Assembly: GCA_032622095.1 (NCBI GenBank)
Contig: CP136066.1
Span: 226,178,961 to 226,242,960 of the forward strand
Reading direction: 5' to 3'
Source of the DNA: Siphonodentalium dalli
Taxonomy: Eukaryota > Mollusca > Scaphopoda > Gadilida > Siphonodentaliidae
DNA length: 64,000 nt
Both the position numbers and the translations under genes were made by a program. Of this stretch, positions 1 through 14,700 are shown piece after piece (position 1 is the first letter of the stretch; each line of letters begins with the position of its first letter). The notes beneath the pieces were generated by a model, which did no database searches, was not told the DNA's origin, and saw nothing but the letters and a program-made list of their open reading frames with translations.

Positions 1-1544
1 ATGTAGTGAATTGGTATACAGGTCATGACCATATTACCATGGTGGGGTGTAGGGGTATACCTGGTATGTGTAAATGTCTTCTAACGGCTATATGGCCATA
101 TATTGGGTGTATGGGCATACCCATGTGTGGATATATAGTAGTGGGTGAGGTGTATGTGTATAAAGCGAGCGACATATGTCAATTTATGTGGTGTTCATGT
201 ATATATGGCGTGAATGTATGGTCATGTGTGAGTTGCACTGGTGTATCTTTGGGTGACTATCGATTTTCTCTTGCTATAACTCAATGATATGTTAATCGGT
301 AGAGAGATAACATCGGAGTGTCTCCACCTTAATGGCGTTTAGTATGCAATACGAAGGAAACAATTTTCATGACAGTAGTTTATAAATTAATACATGTTGA
401 TGCTAATGGACCAGAGTAGCCACATAATATGATCCATCTCAGTTCCGTTTCAATTTCTGCCCATTTTCGTTCAAACATCACAGACAGAATCTCAAAAAAC
501 GTTTTCGGCAAAAATCATACTGCATCCCTTAAAACGATTTGTCATGCCTCATAATGTACTGTGACAACAAGAATATAACATTTAGTTATCAGTTGATCAA
601 GTAGCATGTATTATAACTAGGTGAATCACAATTTGCAACCTTTTCGCAACAGCTTCGAATAATGTTAGGAATAAATGTGACAAATCAACTTTTCACCAAA
701 TTTTGTCACCATTTTGCAAGCCATCTTGAGTAATTTTGTCTAAAACTCGTCAGTGTCAAAATAAAAAGCACATTTTATACCAAAGATAGTTCATTTTACT
801 GGAAAAAATGTTGCAAACCCGAAAAGTGATTTATTGGCCGATTTTGATGCCAAGTTTGTGATTTAAAAAACCCATAATTCTGGTACTTCCAGTTGTTGAA
901 ATAGTAAAAAATTAATTAAGATGTATCAGAAATGTAAGTGTCCAGTGTATAGAAGACAGAATAGTACATTTTATTCATCAACGACAACTAATAAGCAGTT
1001 GCACGGCACGTTGGTGCAATATTTACTATGTTTCATATATTTGCCGCCATTTTGGCAGCCATTTTGAGCCAAAGTGACAATTTTGATAACATTGAGTCGG
1101 AATGTCCTTAAGAAATAGAATGCATCATTACATTGCCCAGTCCTTCGAATTTCTTGATGAAATGTGACTATAATCCCAATGTTATTTTTTTGTGAAATGT
1201 TACACTGCGTTCTGTAAACTCGATTTATGAATGATCGGAAGGTGTGGGGACCCCACTGATAGAACAATTTCCACTTCTCGTCGCCACTTTGGCTGCCATC
1301 TTGGGCGGTTAGTTCCAATTTTGGCGTTATGTCTTAGTTTCACGAAAATGTATACATATGTATACACATGACAAGATAATCTCACTATAATTGAATCGAA
1401 TAGAAACAAACTGACTTAACGGGAAATGGTAGCCATATTGGACGCCATCTGAATTACAAAAAAAGCTCAACGCGGAGTTTAGCAGATGTGGGATATGTTA
1501 TAGAGGATATCTTCCTGTTCAAAATGATATATAAATTTTCAAAA
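1..1544. other. gene-free stretch with diffuse repeats
   Basis: No reading frame here looks like a protein. Positions 1-290 are a TG/TA-rich low-complexity stretch. From about 660 to 1450 a loose motif of the form GCCATTTTGGCAGCCATTTT recurs at irregular spacing, as at 700-735, 1040-1065 and 1285-1305, which suggests a decayed tandem array. Nothing else was recognised. Confidence 0.5.
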
Positions 1545-2256
1545 TCTACTGTATATTTTGAGATTTCCGTATATATATGTGTGTGTATATCTTTGTCCTC
1601 TATAGACTCGAAAACGGCTGGCTCGATTGAGCTCAAACTTCCCATCTAAGGGTAAAATCTCACGGGAAATGTCAATGAATCATTCGCATGGTGTGCGACG
1701 ACTCCTTCACCCACTCCCCAGTCACCGTCAATGGCAGGAGGGCTAAATTGCCTTATACAAAACGCTCTTTATTTTTCCCATAATGGGCTTGTTTAACCGA
1801 TTCGGTTTTCGCATTACGGCTTTTATTTACGTTATTACGTCAAAAGATACGGGAACAATACTGTTGCAATGGGATCAGACGCAGTTGATTCTATCTATGA
1901 TTTTTATAATTCTCCATTAATAGCAAGACTGCCATTCGTTCGAATGAATAACACAGACTGCCAACATCTTATGTCTGTCGTTCCTAGGAACGGGGGAGAT
2001 TTTCAGCGGGTAAATCATACCTCTTTTAGGGATGGGTACCATAAGTTCTCTCGATTAAAAAGGCAGAATTAACTCATTGAAAAAAAAAAAATTCAATTAA
2101 AAATTAAAAAAGCAGAATTAACTCATTGAAAAAAAAAAAATTAAATAATTACAAATTTAAAACAAAACAAAATTAAAAAATTAAATTAAATAAAAAAAAT
2201 TCATTAAAAAATGTCATGTTTCAGATAACCACACCAGTGGTTGGCTAACCTGCTAG
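1545..2256 (+). mobile_element. Helitron-like element A (non-autonomous)
   Basis: The 712-bp unit starts with TCTACTGTATATTTTGAGA after an A and ends with an 11-nt subterminal hairpin (here ACCAGTGGT), about ten bases and CTAG, followed by T. A|TC...CTAG|T is the insertion signature of Helitrons. Four other units in the window share both ends. The last third is A-rich with runs of AATTAAAAA, and no Rep/helicase reading frame is present. The hairpin is weaker than in elements B and D. The Helitron assignment is inferred from the termini only. Confidence 0.6.
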
Positions 2257-2656
2257 TGATATATAAACCAACTTATACCGAATTTATTCTAGGTTGACCC
2301 TAAAGTTTTAGATTATCGACCAGACTATATCGGAAAGCCACCCCATGGTGATCACAATTATCCAAGTCCCACAACAATCGCGTAATAAATAAGCCGACTT
2401 AGCCGAAAAATAAATAAATAAATACCCCCACCGGTTGTCAGCCCTCTCCGTCGCAATTCGTCATATAACGTCAAATGAGTAAACTATCAATAAAGACATC
2501 ACCTGTGAATGCTGAAGATGGGGGAAATGGCTGATATAAACGTTGTGAGTTCTGCCAAATCCCATTCTCTAATAATTTGTCTTGATGTTATAGTATACAA
2601 TTATTTTGTTCATTCGTGTGTATGATTTTGAGAAAAAAATATGAATACATGTACGC
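2257..2656. other. 3' flank of the hydrolase gene
   Basis: No gene is visible in these 400 bases between the Helitron-like element and the stop codon of the minus-strand hydrolase gene. It probably holds the 3' untranslated and post-cleavage sequence of that gene. Simple AATAAATAAATA repeats occur near 2407. Confidence 0.4.
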
Positions 2657-2657
2657 A

Positions 2658-2663
2658 TTTATT
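2658..2663 (-). terminator. polyadenylation signal overlapping the stop codon
   Basis: On the minus strand the stop codon TGA of the hydrolase gene runs straight into AATAAA (TGAATAAA). If used, cleavage would fall only 10-30 bases after the stop, giving a very short 3' UTR. No better AATAAA was seen nearby on that strand. Confidence 0.45.
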
Positions 2664-3213
2664 CAGAGCATTCGTGTTCTCGAAAACACCGGCGGAAAGT
2701 TAGGCTCGTATTCAGGAACGGTAATTCTATTCGGAATCTGTGAACTCCCAGAAACACTAAATTGGAACTCGTCGACATTCATAAAGTATGCTATGCCAAT
2801 TGCGTCGCCATAGAAACTATCTCCACCCAATGACACAAGCACGTAATCAACAAATCCGTAATTCAGAGCCAGTACGTCGCCATTCTGAGACAAAGTCACC
2901 TTGATGTCGCCGTACCCTCGATGTGTATAAACTCCTACGTAGTCCGCCAGAGGTCGCACAGGAACTGATCGCCTAGCAACCGAACGCTTCTTTCTCTGCG
3001 GGACTGTGCCGAAGCTGCAACCAGTCGTGGTATTTAACCACGGTGTCTCGTTGAGATACACGTCAGCAATGTAGTTGTGTAGCACGGTCCGATAGATGTA
3101 GTCTGGGTCCCCTCCAGTAAACGCCGTGTAGATACCCAGCTCCATGTCCGGGATTAGAGTAATAAGTGTCCGGTACCCGTATGTCGTGCCGCTGTGGACT
3201 ATCGTTCGGTATC
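2663..3213 (-). CDS. hydrolase exon 5 (H-x-G motif, C-terminal domain, stop)
   Basis: 551 bases from acceptor TTCATTTCCAG to TGA. It begins with the third motif TIVHSGTTYGYRT, finishes the catalytic domain (LHNYIADVYL), passes the basic linker QRKKRSVARR, and ends in a beta-rich domain starting at LADYVGVYTHRGYG that resembles the lipocalin-like domain attached to many S12 hydrolases. Confidence 0.9.
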
Positions 3214-6200
3214 CTGGAAATGAAGACATACGTGTATGTGAATAAATAATCCGAATTAACTCTCCTAAATTATTATTTCTTTGGCTTCGGGGTAAACAAT
3301 AATTATTCGAGTCGAGGAACCCACCCACCAGAGTTCAGAGATATCCGATATCGACGTTTTAAATCTTATTTTTCACCACTTGGAATATTTGAATATACCA
3401 AATTGCGTTGAACAAAATGTTGATATATACCGGTAACACGTTTAAAAAAAAAAAAATGGTAATTAATCGATTCTGATAACTGATGGTATCACCACCCCCC
3501 AATCCCCCTGAATCCGGAATACCAGTTATTTTGGGGGGGGGGGTGTATCCTGAATACCAGTTAATTTTATAGGGGGCATTCCTGAATACCAGTTAATTTG
3601 GGGGGGGGGTGGGGGTGAATCCTGAAAACACGTTAAGAAATAAAATGCGATGAATTACATACAAATTGACTGTTTTAATATTAGAGATATACAAGTAGAA
3701 GTGCCGGTCGCGTTATGGGCGTTATGGGGCCGTAATGATACGATTAATGATACTTTATGATGACATGGTGGTCGAATATGCCCAAGAAGCTATTCTACCC
3801 ACTCATTCGTTGAGATAATTAGCACAAAATATTATTTTGTGCCATCAAAACCTGCGTCCAAGATGTTTTGCTTGAACCCGAATGCCAGTTAATTCGGGGT
3901 ATGAATCCCGCGTACGGCTTCAAATCACCCTGAATCCCGCGCACAGAAAAGGGGGTGTGATACCCAGCCTCATAACTAAAGAGGAATATGAAAATACGGG
4001 GGACCATCGAATCGGATTATGTACCTTTAATAAACACTTATAATATGTTCTCACCGCGGTAGTATCCGAGTTGCCACCCGAGGGCGTTGGCGTCTTTGCT
4101 CCGAGTTACCGGCACCAGGGGGCGCTGGAAGTAGGTCGTCAGATGGCCGGCTGTTATCGCGAGGCTCATCTCGTGAGATTTTCCGAGAACATTCGGACTC
4201 ATCACGAGATTCCCGTTTTGATCTGCCCCGTTGCTGAGCTGGAAGAGCAACCATTTAGCCATGTCGTTAGCGTTGCTGAAAATACCACCCGATCCCACCA
4301 TATACGCCCATTTTCTGCAAGGTACAAGTAAAAATTCATATATACGCGACGACAGACATGGTGATTGTATCACTCTCAACAAGAATTATATGATTGGCTT
4401 TGAAATGAAACGTTAACCCTTCCATCACTGTATAGCTCATTGAAATATTGCTTCCATATGTGGGGCATCGCATACATAAGAGAATCCATTGGCTTGACAA
4501 TATTTACCTTGACTTTCTAGGCCAGGGATGCAGGGATGTGGCTAGAGGGTCTCCGCTGGGGGGATGTCCACCTTGGGAATGTCCAACTGCACCCCCCCCC
4601 CCTTGAGTCGGAATCGCACCAACACAACTTTTTGCATTATTCCATTTGCACCCCCCCCCCTTGTACCTCATGTGCTCAGGCCTAATTTCCTATATATTCA
4701 TAAGCCATGCTTATATGTTCCCAGTATGAGAACATTAAGATATTTTAACCTGAAAATTGCCCCCAAAAAAACAACTAGTGATCTAATTCCAGACAAATGC
4801 ACACAGCTACCGACAACAGACAAGGAAACACCGGGCCCACCATGGTTGTTTGGCCCGGTGTGAGAACATTTTGAAAACTATATACAAGAAAATCGCAAAT
4901 CCTAGCATCAAGACTGGCCTCAACTGAAGCTTTCCTAGTGTTGGAAATTTCAAACCTCATGGAGCAGGTTGGAAAATTCTTGACCATTTATGTCTACAAG
5001 TTTGACCAAATGTAGTAAAATATTGTTTTGCTAAACTAATTAGCAGTTTTGTATTGGCCATGTGGATGGGGCAATGACACACCGGGTCGACCATGGTTCG
5101 GCCCGGTGTGCGAAAATTTTGAAATCTGAACAAGAAAATCGCAAAATCCTAACATCTAGACTAGCCTCAAGCCTTCCTACTCTTGGAAATTTCAAACCCT
5201 ACACCCCCACTTAGGTTGGAAAATTTCAAACTGATGACAATTCCAATGACAATGTTGACCAATTGTATGACAATATTGTTTTCTTAAATTAACTAGAAGT
5301 TTTTTACTGGCGTCGGGGGAGGGACCAGGACACAACCTTTCCAAGTGTTGGAAATTTCCAACCTGTCACCCCCCTAAGGTTGGAAAATTTCCAACTGATG
5401 TCCATTTCTGTCAAAATTTTTGACCAAAATAGGAACATATGCAAATATTGGTCGAAAAACAATAAATTCCCCCCAATAAATTGTTTTATAATCAAACTAC
5501 AAGAACATTTTCAACCTATTGTTGGTGTGAAATTTCGTTGTGGCAGGTATGAAATTTCCCCCCCCCCACATCCCCCCCCCTCTAGCCACATCCCTGCAGG
5601 GATGCTATTACATGTATATATTGGAGGCTCCCAGTGGGAGAATGGACTGGCATAGGATCTTTAAATAATGCTGCACAAAGGCAGCTCCCATCATGAATGG
5701 GTTACCACCACCCCCATATGGAGCCCCAAGCGGACCCAAGCAGTCATCAGTGGATTGTTCTCTCAGTCTGGGGCTAATAAAACAAGAAAACCATAGTCAG
5801 AAATGGTAATGCACCAAGATCACCAATATAAATTATAATATAAAATATTATTCGTTAGTTAGCGCTAATATAGGCGCTAACGAATGAATAATATTATTTG
5901 ATTGACTTGTTAAATAACATTTAATAAATATTCATCTTATTTACAACTTTAAGGAGTACTTCTGGCACACGAGAATATTTATCGCCGTTTGATTTGATTT
6001 GATATTAAAATAGGTATCCAATTGACATATATCCACCAGTTCCCTTATTAAAATCTACATATATCGCCAATTTTAGGGGATCTCTGGGAATTCGGGGACT
6101 TCCGCAAAGTGATCTCCACAAATCGGGACCTACTGCAAATCGTCGCACCCAATGCAATTTGTAAACAAATACGATTGACATGCTTTTTAACGAGGTGAGC

Positions 6201-9200
6201 TTTAATTAAATGAAAGAAGCAATGCTACATATAAACTATTTGTCATGGACTCAGCCAGTGTGCCATATATCTGTGTCAACTAAGGTCGCTTTGCGTGGTA
6301 AAAGTGAAAGTGGAAATTCAGAAAATCCTATTGAAAATGAAAATAGCCTACAATTTTGGGAATTCCGCTGCAGATTCAGAGAATCTATACTATTGAAAGT
6401 GAATGTACGATTACTGGAATTCTATCAGACATCGCGATTCTGCTCGTTTTCGTGATCATCTCATATATATTTTTGAAGACCTCTGTATGTTTGTCTGTGT
6501 GTATGTTTGTCATTTATACAAATCTACGATTCTCGACCGATCGGGACGAAACTTGGTACGTGTGTGTAGTTTGACCAGGAGGTCGCCCTTGTCGTATTGG
6601 CGAGCCCGTGCGACGCCCGTGCAGCGCATGCGCATACGCGATCTCGGAAACGCGTGGATATATCTTGAAATTTGCTATGTGAATGTATCTTGCCCCGGAT
6701 ACGAATTTTATCGGGTCGCCGAGCCCGTGTGACGCAAGATTCGCGCATGCGCAGACAGATCTCGGAAACTGGGGGAGCTATCGACTTGAAATTTGCTATG
6801 TGAATGTATCTTGCCCCGGATACGAATTTTATCGGGTCGCCGAGCCCGTGCGACGCCAGCTTCGCGCATGTGCAGACCAGATCTCGGAAACGGGTGGAGC
6901 TATCGACTTGAAATTTGGTATCTAGGAAACGGGTATAGCTATCGACTTGAAATTTGGTTTTTGAATAGTCCGGACAACGTCGGGCTCATCGGCTAGTCTA
7001 CCATATATTTTGAGACTTCCGTATATATACTAGAAGGTGATCCGGGCTTTGACCTTGAATTGTCCATTTTGAAGGTCAAGGTCAAGTGGGGGTCACGATT
7101 TGACCAGTCCAATACACTGCCCGGACAAAAGTACCCGACAAACGTGCCCGTCGAAATCCATCCGGTTTTACTCGATTTGACCTTGAATTGATCATTTTGA
7201 AAGTCAAGGTCAGGTCGGGATCTATGTATAAAATTTCGTCGAAATCCCATCAAAATTGGCGATTTGACCTTGAATTGACCCGATTTCTAGGTCAAGGTCA
7301 CGTCGCACGGGCAAATTAATAGGCCCGTGCCACCCCCGGCCGAAATTATGCCCACATGCCAAGTTTCATCGAAATCGGCTGGGCCGTTTTCGAGTTCACC
7401 GCGAACACACACACCACGCACAGACACACACACAGATCTTCCAATATATATGTGTGTGTGTGTGTGAGAGAGGGTGAGTGTGTGTGTGTATGTGGGTATT
7501 TCATAGAATCGAAAACGGCTGCGCGGATCGAGCTCAAATTTCGTATATAAGGGTAAAAACTCACGGGGATCGTCCACGTCGCATTTTTGACAAGCTCAGA
7601 GCACTAATTCTCCACTCCCAATCATCAAAATCACCGCAAACGCCATTTCGGGGGTTAAGGCATAACGATCTTTATATTGACCATATTCGGAGTTTTTAAC
7701 CGATCAGCGCTCTTTATTGCCATCGACATTGCTAAACGGCTACCCCATGCGTACGAAATACGGATGAAAAATGCAATGCATTTATCTCGATTAAAAAGGC
7801 AGAATTGATCCAAGATGCTTAACTCTACATTTTGTATATCGTACAATGGGTTATTGTGTCATTCTTTTGTCTGTCGTTCCTAGGAACAGGGGAAATTCTC
7901 ATCGGGTAAGTCTTTTAGGGATGGGTACCATGAATTAACTCATGAAAAACAAAAAATGCACGTTGGGTGATTCTTATGGCTGTCGTTCCTAGGAAGGGAA
8001 GGGGGAATTTCATCAGGTCAGTTTTTCCGCCCGAAAAAGGCAGAATGAACTCATTGTAACACAAAAAAATCAATTAAAAAAAGTAATTAAAACAATTTTA
8101 AAATAAAAAAAGAATTAAATTAAAAAAAAAGAATTAAATTCAATTAAATTTAAAAAACAATTGAATAAATATTAAAACATTAAATGTTAAAAAATAAAAA
8201 CAAAATAATTTTTAAAATGTCATGTTTCTGACCAACCACGCCAGTGGCGGGCTAACATTCTAGTCTATATATATATTTTGAAAACTCCGTATATATATAT
8301 ATATATGTATATATGTGTGTGGGTACTTCATACAATCCGAAACGCGTTGACAGATCGAGCTCAAATTTCGTATATAAAGGTAAAACCACACGCGGATCGT
8401 CCACGTTGCGTTTTGGAGCTCAGAGCACCATTTCTCCACTCTCAGTCATCAAAATCACCGCAATCGGCACTTCGGGATTAATAGCGTTGATATATAAAGA
8501 GCGTTCGTTTTCCGCAGTGTCTATATAAAGAGCGTCGTTTCGCTATCTACATATCTGTATGCTGTGAGTTTTATTGTAATATTCGGCTCCATTGACCGTC
8601 TCGAGTCGAAATTTCGTACTTAGGAGTTCCAAGGAACGGGGGAGATTTTTATCGGGTCGGTTTTTCCGCCCGAGGTGATCTTCACATTGAAACGGGTACC
8701 CACAAGTGATATATATGTGTGTCTTCTTTATAGTCTCGGACCGATTGAGCTCAAACTTGGTGTCTACGGGAAGTGTCATGGACGGGTTAAAAACTTGGTA
8801 TCTACGGGAAGTGTCATGGACGGGTTAAATTGTGACCCCGACCTGACCTTGACCTTGAAAATTATCAATGCAAGGTCAAATCGGGTAAAATTGAAAAACA
8901 AAAAATTTAATTAAAAAATTAAAAAGGCACAATTAACTCATTGAAAAACAACAAATTAAATTAAAAAATTAATTAAAAGCATTAAGTAAAAAAGCCAGTA
9001 AATTAAAAAGGCACAATTAACTCATTGAAAAACAAAAAATTAAATTAAAAAATTAATTAAAAGCATTAAGTAAAAAAGCCAGTAAATTAAAAAGGCACAA
9101 TTAACTCATTGAAAAACAAAAAATTTAAAAAATTAAAAATTGTCATAAATTAATTTTAAAAATTAATTAAAAAAATTAAAATTGTCATGTTTCTGACGAT

Positions 9201-11753
9201 TGCCGCCAGTGGTGGGCTAACATGCTACCTATATATATTTTTTGAAAACTCCGTATATATATGTATACTAGCAGGGTTACCCGGCGTTGCCCAGGTTAAT
9301 GCATGCTGTGGATATTTGTTGGGAATAGAGAATGCTCTTGCTAAAAGTGTTATACGTTTTCTCATAAATTGTATATTCAAATAGCATCACAAAACATGAT
9401 TATTACAGTCATGGAATATAAGTAGTGGCTCACCTTGTCAATTGTCTTTCTGTTTATCGCGATTAATCCGTTCCACCAATAATGAAGTATTTATTTATTT
9501 ACCACTGCGTATACATTAGACGTTATAATATGATACATGAACATCATAAACACATTAGTTCGATAAAAGATGATAACTGGGTTTTACATATTGAGATGTA
9601 TCAATCAATCTAGTGGGTTGGACTAAGATCTCGAGGACACCTGGCTATCATATCTCCACGAAGATACAGATGTTTCAAAGAAATTTCCAGGTGCTCCTCT
9701 GTTCATGGTGCTATATATTGGCTAAATATTCTTAGTTTAAACGAAATGTTGCTGCGCATATATATCAGCTACATGTGCCAGGCACAGAGCGAGATTTTGA
9801 GTTGTTTATGTCAGTCGATGAGTCTGTTCTAAACGCCTTGTCAGATGTCAGTATTGGTAGGATACTGAAAACTCTTGTGCTACTAACTGCATTTTCTTGT
9901 ATATCAGAAGAAACTATATTTGACTGCACACTGTGACCACTATTTTTGAACAGGCCTTCCATATATCTTGACAAATTGTAACTTTTTGTGGAAACTGTAT
10001 TGAATGGAACAGACTAAATTTTGTTATTATATATAGCAATCTTATCAATGATAGTGCATATCCGCTCGCCATCCGTGACGCAAAGGACACCAAATGTGAT
10101 TTAATTCATGGTATATCATTAGAGAAAAACGTGTATGAATTTGGTGGAATTTGGTTTATTAAATCAATTGTTGATGCAACGCTGACTCGAACAACGCCAT
10201 ATTGCGAAGGTGACTATGTATTCGTTTGGTGGAAATCAGCGACAAAACTATTTCACCATATTTTTTAATTTCCCCTCCCACCAACAGCGTCATTTTAGAA
10301 AATTTTAACCCGCACCATTATCTTTCTTGTAAAAAGTTACCCCTCTTAGAACGCCTTGGTGCCATCTCGATTGTACCGCGTGAAGTTATATATAGAACAC
10401 ACACAGACAGACAAAAAGACAGACAGACAGCACGATTTTATTTCTTGTATCATTTGAGAAGAACGTGTCTGAATTTGATGGTAATTGGTACTAAAAATAT
10501 TTTGTATCATTTTTGGTGACCCTCCCTTCCGTATTTCGGACTCAAGCTGCACACACTAAGACTCATTAGAGATTAGAGATGCATATATATGAAATTGGTG
10601 AAAATTGGCGAGTATACAAATTCGTATCAAATTTAAGGTCCCCATATCTCTCACCCATAGGGCACCAATTTTGTGTATCTAAACCACACGATAAGATTCC
10701 TCGTATCACGGAGAAGAATATGTATCAATCTGGTGGAAATCGGCACTAAACATATATATATAATTTGTTGTGTCCCTCTCATCTCTACACACCACTGACT
10801 CGAGTGGCCCCACTTGTGACATCCTTAAACCACACGATTACACTCCTGATATCATGGAGATGATTGTTTATAAGTTTGGTGATAATCGGCGACTAAACAA
10901 TTTTTTATCAAATTTGGTGCCAATCCCTCCTCTCTCACACAAACAGCACCATTATGGCGTCTTTAAATCACGATTAGATTCCTCGTATCATGGATAAGAA
11001 CGTGTATCAATTTGGTGGAAATTGGCGCTAAAAAAATTATGCATAAATTTTGGTCCCCCTGTCCCTTTCAATGCAACCCTGACTCGAATGAGGCCACACA
11101 TGACAGATAAAAGCCACACCATTCGACTCCTCATACCATGGAGATGATTTTGTATAAGTGTGGTGGCAATCGGCTACTTATTATCAAATTTAGTGCCCAC
11201 CCCCTCCCAATCTCTCATCCAAAAACAACAATTTGGCGTTGTTAAATCGCACAATTAGATTCCTTGTATCATGAAGAAGAATATATATATCAATTTGGTG
11301 GAAATCGGCGCTAAAATTAGTTTTTTATCAATTTTGGTGCCCCTCTCCCCTTCCGTTCATCCCTGACTCAAACGACGCCACTTTTGACATATTTAAACCA
11401 CACCGTTGGATTCTTCATATCATGGGGATGATTATATGTAAGTTGCGTGGAAATCGGCGACAGAAAAAAAATCTGCCCCCCCCCCCTTCCGGGCACCGCT
11501 GACGCGAACGGAGCTACTTTTGCCATATTTAAACCACGCCATTATATTCCTCATATTATGGGGATGATTATATATAAGTTTGGTGGCAATCAGCGACAAA
11601 TTTTTTTTCTGCCCCTCCCCCTTTTCTGCCCCTGACAACAACGGCGTCACATTAGAAAATTCTAACCCCGACCATTATCTTTCTCGTAAAAAGGTACTCC
11701 TAGTAGACCCCTTTGGCATCATCTAGATGGTACCCTGTGAATTTCTATAGAAC

Positions 11754-11784
<31 letters not shown>

Positions 11785-14700
11785 TTCGCAAATATAGATA
11801 TAGATATATGTGGGTACTTCATACAATCCGAAACGCGTTGGCAGATTGAGCTCAAATTTCGTATGTAAGTGTGAAATCCAACCGACAACGCGTTGGCAGA
11901 TTGAGCTCAAATTTCGTATGTAAGTGTGAAATCCAACCTCCAACTTCCAAGCTCAGAGCACCCGTTCGCCAATCTCAGTCACAAAACACGGCGCAGACGA
12001 GATCTCGGAAACGGGTGGAGCTATCGACTTGAAATTTGCTATGTGAATATATATTGCCCCAGATACAAATTTTATCGGGTCGCCGAGCCCGTGCGACACC
12101 AGCTTCGCGCATCCTAGACGAGATCTCGGAAACGGGTGGAGCTATCGATTTGAAATTTGGTATGAGAATGTATCTTGCCCCGGGTACGAATTTTATCGGG
12201 TCGCCGAGCCCGTGCGTCGCCCGTGCAGCACGTGCGCAGACGAGATTTCGGAAACGGGTGGAGCTATCGACTTAAAATTTCCTATGTGAATGTATCTTGC
12301 CCCGGATTCGAATTATCGGATCGCCGAGCCCGTGCGACGCAAGCTTCGCGCATGCGCAGACCAGATCTCGGAAACGGGTGGAGCTATCGACAAAAAAAAT
12401 GTCATGTTTCTGAAACAAAGCCATGAGACGAATGCCGCAAAAATTTAATAAATATTAAAAAATAAAAAATAAACATAAATTCAATAAATGTCATGTTTCA
12501 GACCAAGCACGCCAGTGGCGGGCTAACCTGCTAGTCTACTATATATTTTGAGAACTCCGTATATATATAAATATATGTATCCTCTATAGACTCTAAAACG
12601 GCTGATTCGATTGAGTCCAAACTTCCCATCTAAGGGTAAAACCCCACGGGAATCGTCGTCGCGGCGTTTTGGACAAGCTCCGACCACCCGCTCTCCACTC
12701 CCAATCAACGGCACTGCGGGGGTTAATCTGGTTGATAGTTAAAGAGCGTTCCTATCCGCAGTGTAGTTGATAACGAGGGTGTGTGCGTAATGCCATTCTT
12801 ACATCTGGGTCTGGGTATGTGCATGTAAGACTGTATGCAGACATGAGCGTGTTGTGTGACGACATTCCCAACACCTAGCAGGGACAAATATATATTAGTC
12901 AGCATCAAGGCGAGTATGATTCTTTCATTTAAATAGTTCAAATGTCATGGTTGAGGCGAACGTCATGTATACGTCATTTTACGTCAACGACATGCGTATG
13001 AAACGTACGGATGGAACGGCAATAACACTGTACTTGTAGGAACAAGCGTGTAATAAATAGACAGAACACAACGCGCATCTTAAATGAGAATCTTTTATCG
13101 AATGAGTTGCGGACCGCACAAGGATATATTTCGCGAGAAATATAACTTTGCGCCGTCCGCAACGAGTTCGATAAAAGATTCGAGATTATGATGCAAGTTG
13201 TGTGCTGTATTTATTCTACACCGTTCAGTCAGATAAGTTCAATCCATGGATGTCACCATCATTGTTACTATAGCTACCTTTATTGTGATTTAAGTCTGAC
13301 AAATAACCAGTAATTATGGGGGGAATCACCGGAAGCGGATGATCGACGTAATGTATACGTCATCTTTCTTGGCGACAACGTCAACTAGAATAGTTCCGGC
13401 TTGTATTCCACTAGAGGTATACACTAATATGTATTCAATGGCTGGGATTCCGTTGAATACATAGAGAATACCTACGAGTTTTGGTTGAATACCCGAATTA
13501 TCTCATGAGTGCGTGCAAGGAAGTACAGAATTTCCACGAGCGGCTGCAAGCCGCGAGTGGAAATTCTGTACTTCCTTGCACCCACGAATGAGATAATCCG
13601 GGTATTCAACCAAAACCCGTAGGTTTTCTTTTTATTATATGCGCTATAAACCGCACAAAAACTGCTAATTTTGTCCTACAGTTCACTTCAAATTGTTAGA
13701 AAGCTTCGACATTTGCATTTTGTTTACATTCCATCAATTGATTTGCTCACCACTGAATGACAAATATCGAGCATAGCCGCCATAAGAAATAGTCCCCATT
13801 GTTTTATTCTGAAATGATGCGAGAAAATTAATGTATACATAAATTAGTGATAAGAATATATTAAAACAAATGAGTTAACATTATAACAATTAAATAACAG
13901 TTTATGAACCGTGAAAATCAATAATTAAAACAATAGTCCGGCTGTTATTGATACGCTTTGAAACTTAATGTGATTCGCCGCTATAAACCGGAAGTGATCT
14001 CCGAAAAAGTAATACTATTGTGTTATCCATCGAGTCGGTCAGTGTTATCCATCGAGTCGGTCCAGGCGATGGATATAACGCTCTACGCCACGGCAATTTC
14101 CCACTATTTAATGGGGAAGCATATAATAAATGTGACTCACGTCAATGGGTGTGGAATAAATGCAACATAGAGGAATACGTTCTGCACTTCTGCTTAGGCC
14201 TATATGTTTCCTGAACATCCGGGCATCCGGATGAATTATGGATCATGTTTCTTTTTAATTATGGGAGAATAATCAGTTTAGTAAATAAATACACAGAACA
14301 ACATGGGTTTGTAAATGGGTTTGTTGATACGGCACGAGTTTTAACACAGAATGCTTACAATGTTTATTAGACACACACAGGGCCCTCTTATTCGTGTCTG
14401 TGATGATGCTTTTATTTTATAGTTCCGGTTTCATGGTTGAGGCAAACGTCATGTACCGTGCGTCATTAACATTTGACGTCGACGAGATGCGTATGGAAAC
14501 GGATTTCAAATATGGATCAGCAATAATACCACATACTTCTAGGAACAATCATGTAATAAAGAATTAAAACAATACTCACCTGACAAAGTCCCAAGATATC
14601 GAACCATAATTGCCACTGCGCCACTGTAAATACGGCTGGGCGACGTCAATATTATCGAAATCGGCCGTCGTGCCAAACGTCGATGACGTCATCCCGAGGG

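Larger units (their letters stand above)
9229..12534 (+). mobile_element. Helitron-like element D (3.3 kb, with arrays)
   Basis: The 5' end follows element C directly (CTATATATATTTTTTGAAAAC). The 3' end is the hairpin CGCCAGTGGCG, GGCTAACCTG, CTAG at 12531-12534. It contains the alternating 147/135-bp array, an (ACAG)n tract (11754-11784) and the 121-bp array II. No Rep/helicase frame is visible. D could be a composite, because the stretch 9280-10100 has no counterpart in the other units. Confidence 0.5.

Noticed and set aside
6991-6996. GGCTAG before element B as the 3' end of another Helitron-like unit
   Set aside because: The subterminal CGCCAGTGGCG hairpin is missing upstream, so CTAG is more likely the target context.
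6403-12426. Several 70-110 codon frames with repeated LEICYVNVSCPG-like peptides
   Set aside because: They are translations of the 121-bp arrays in different frames, with no conserved start or stop.
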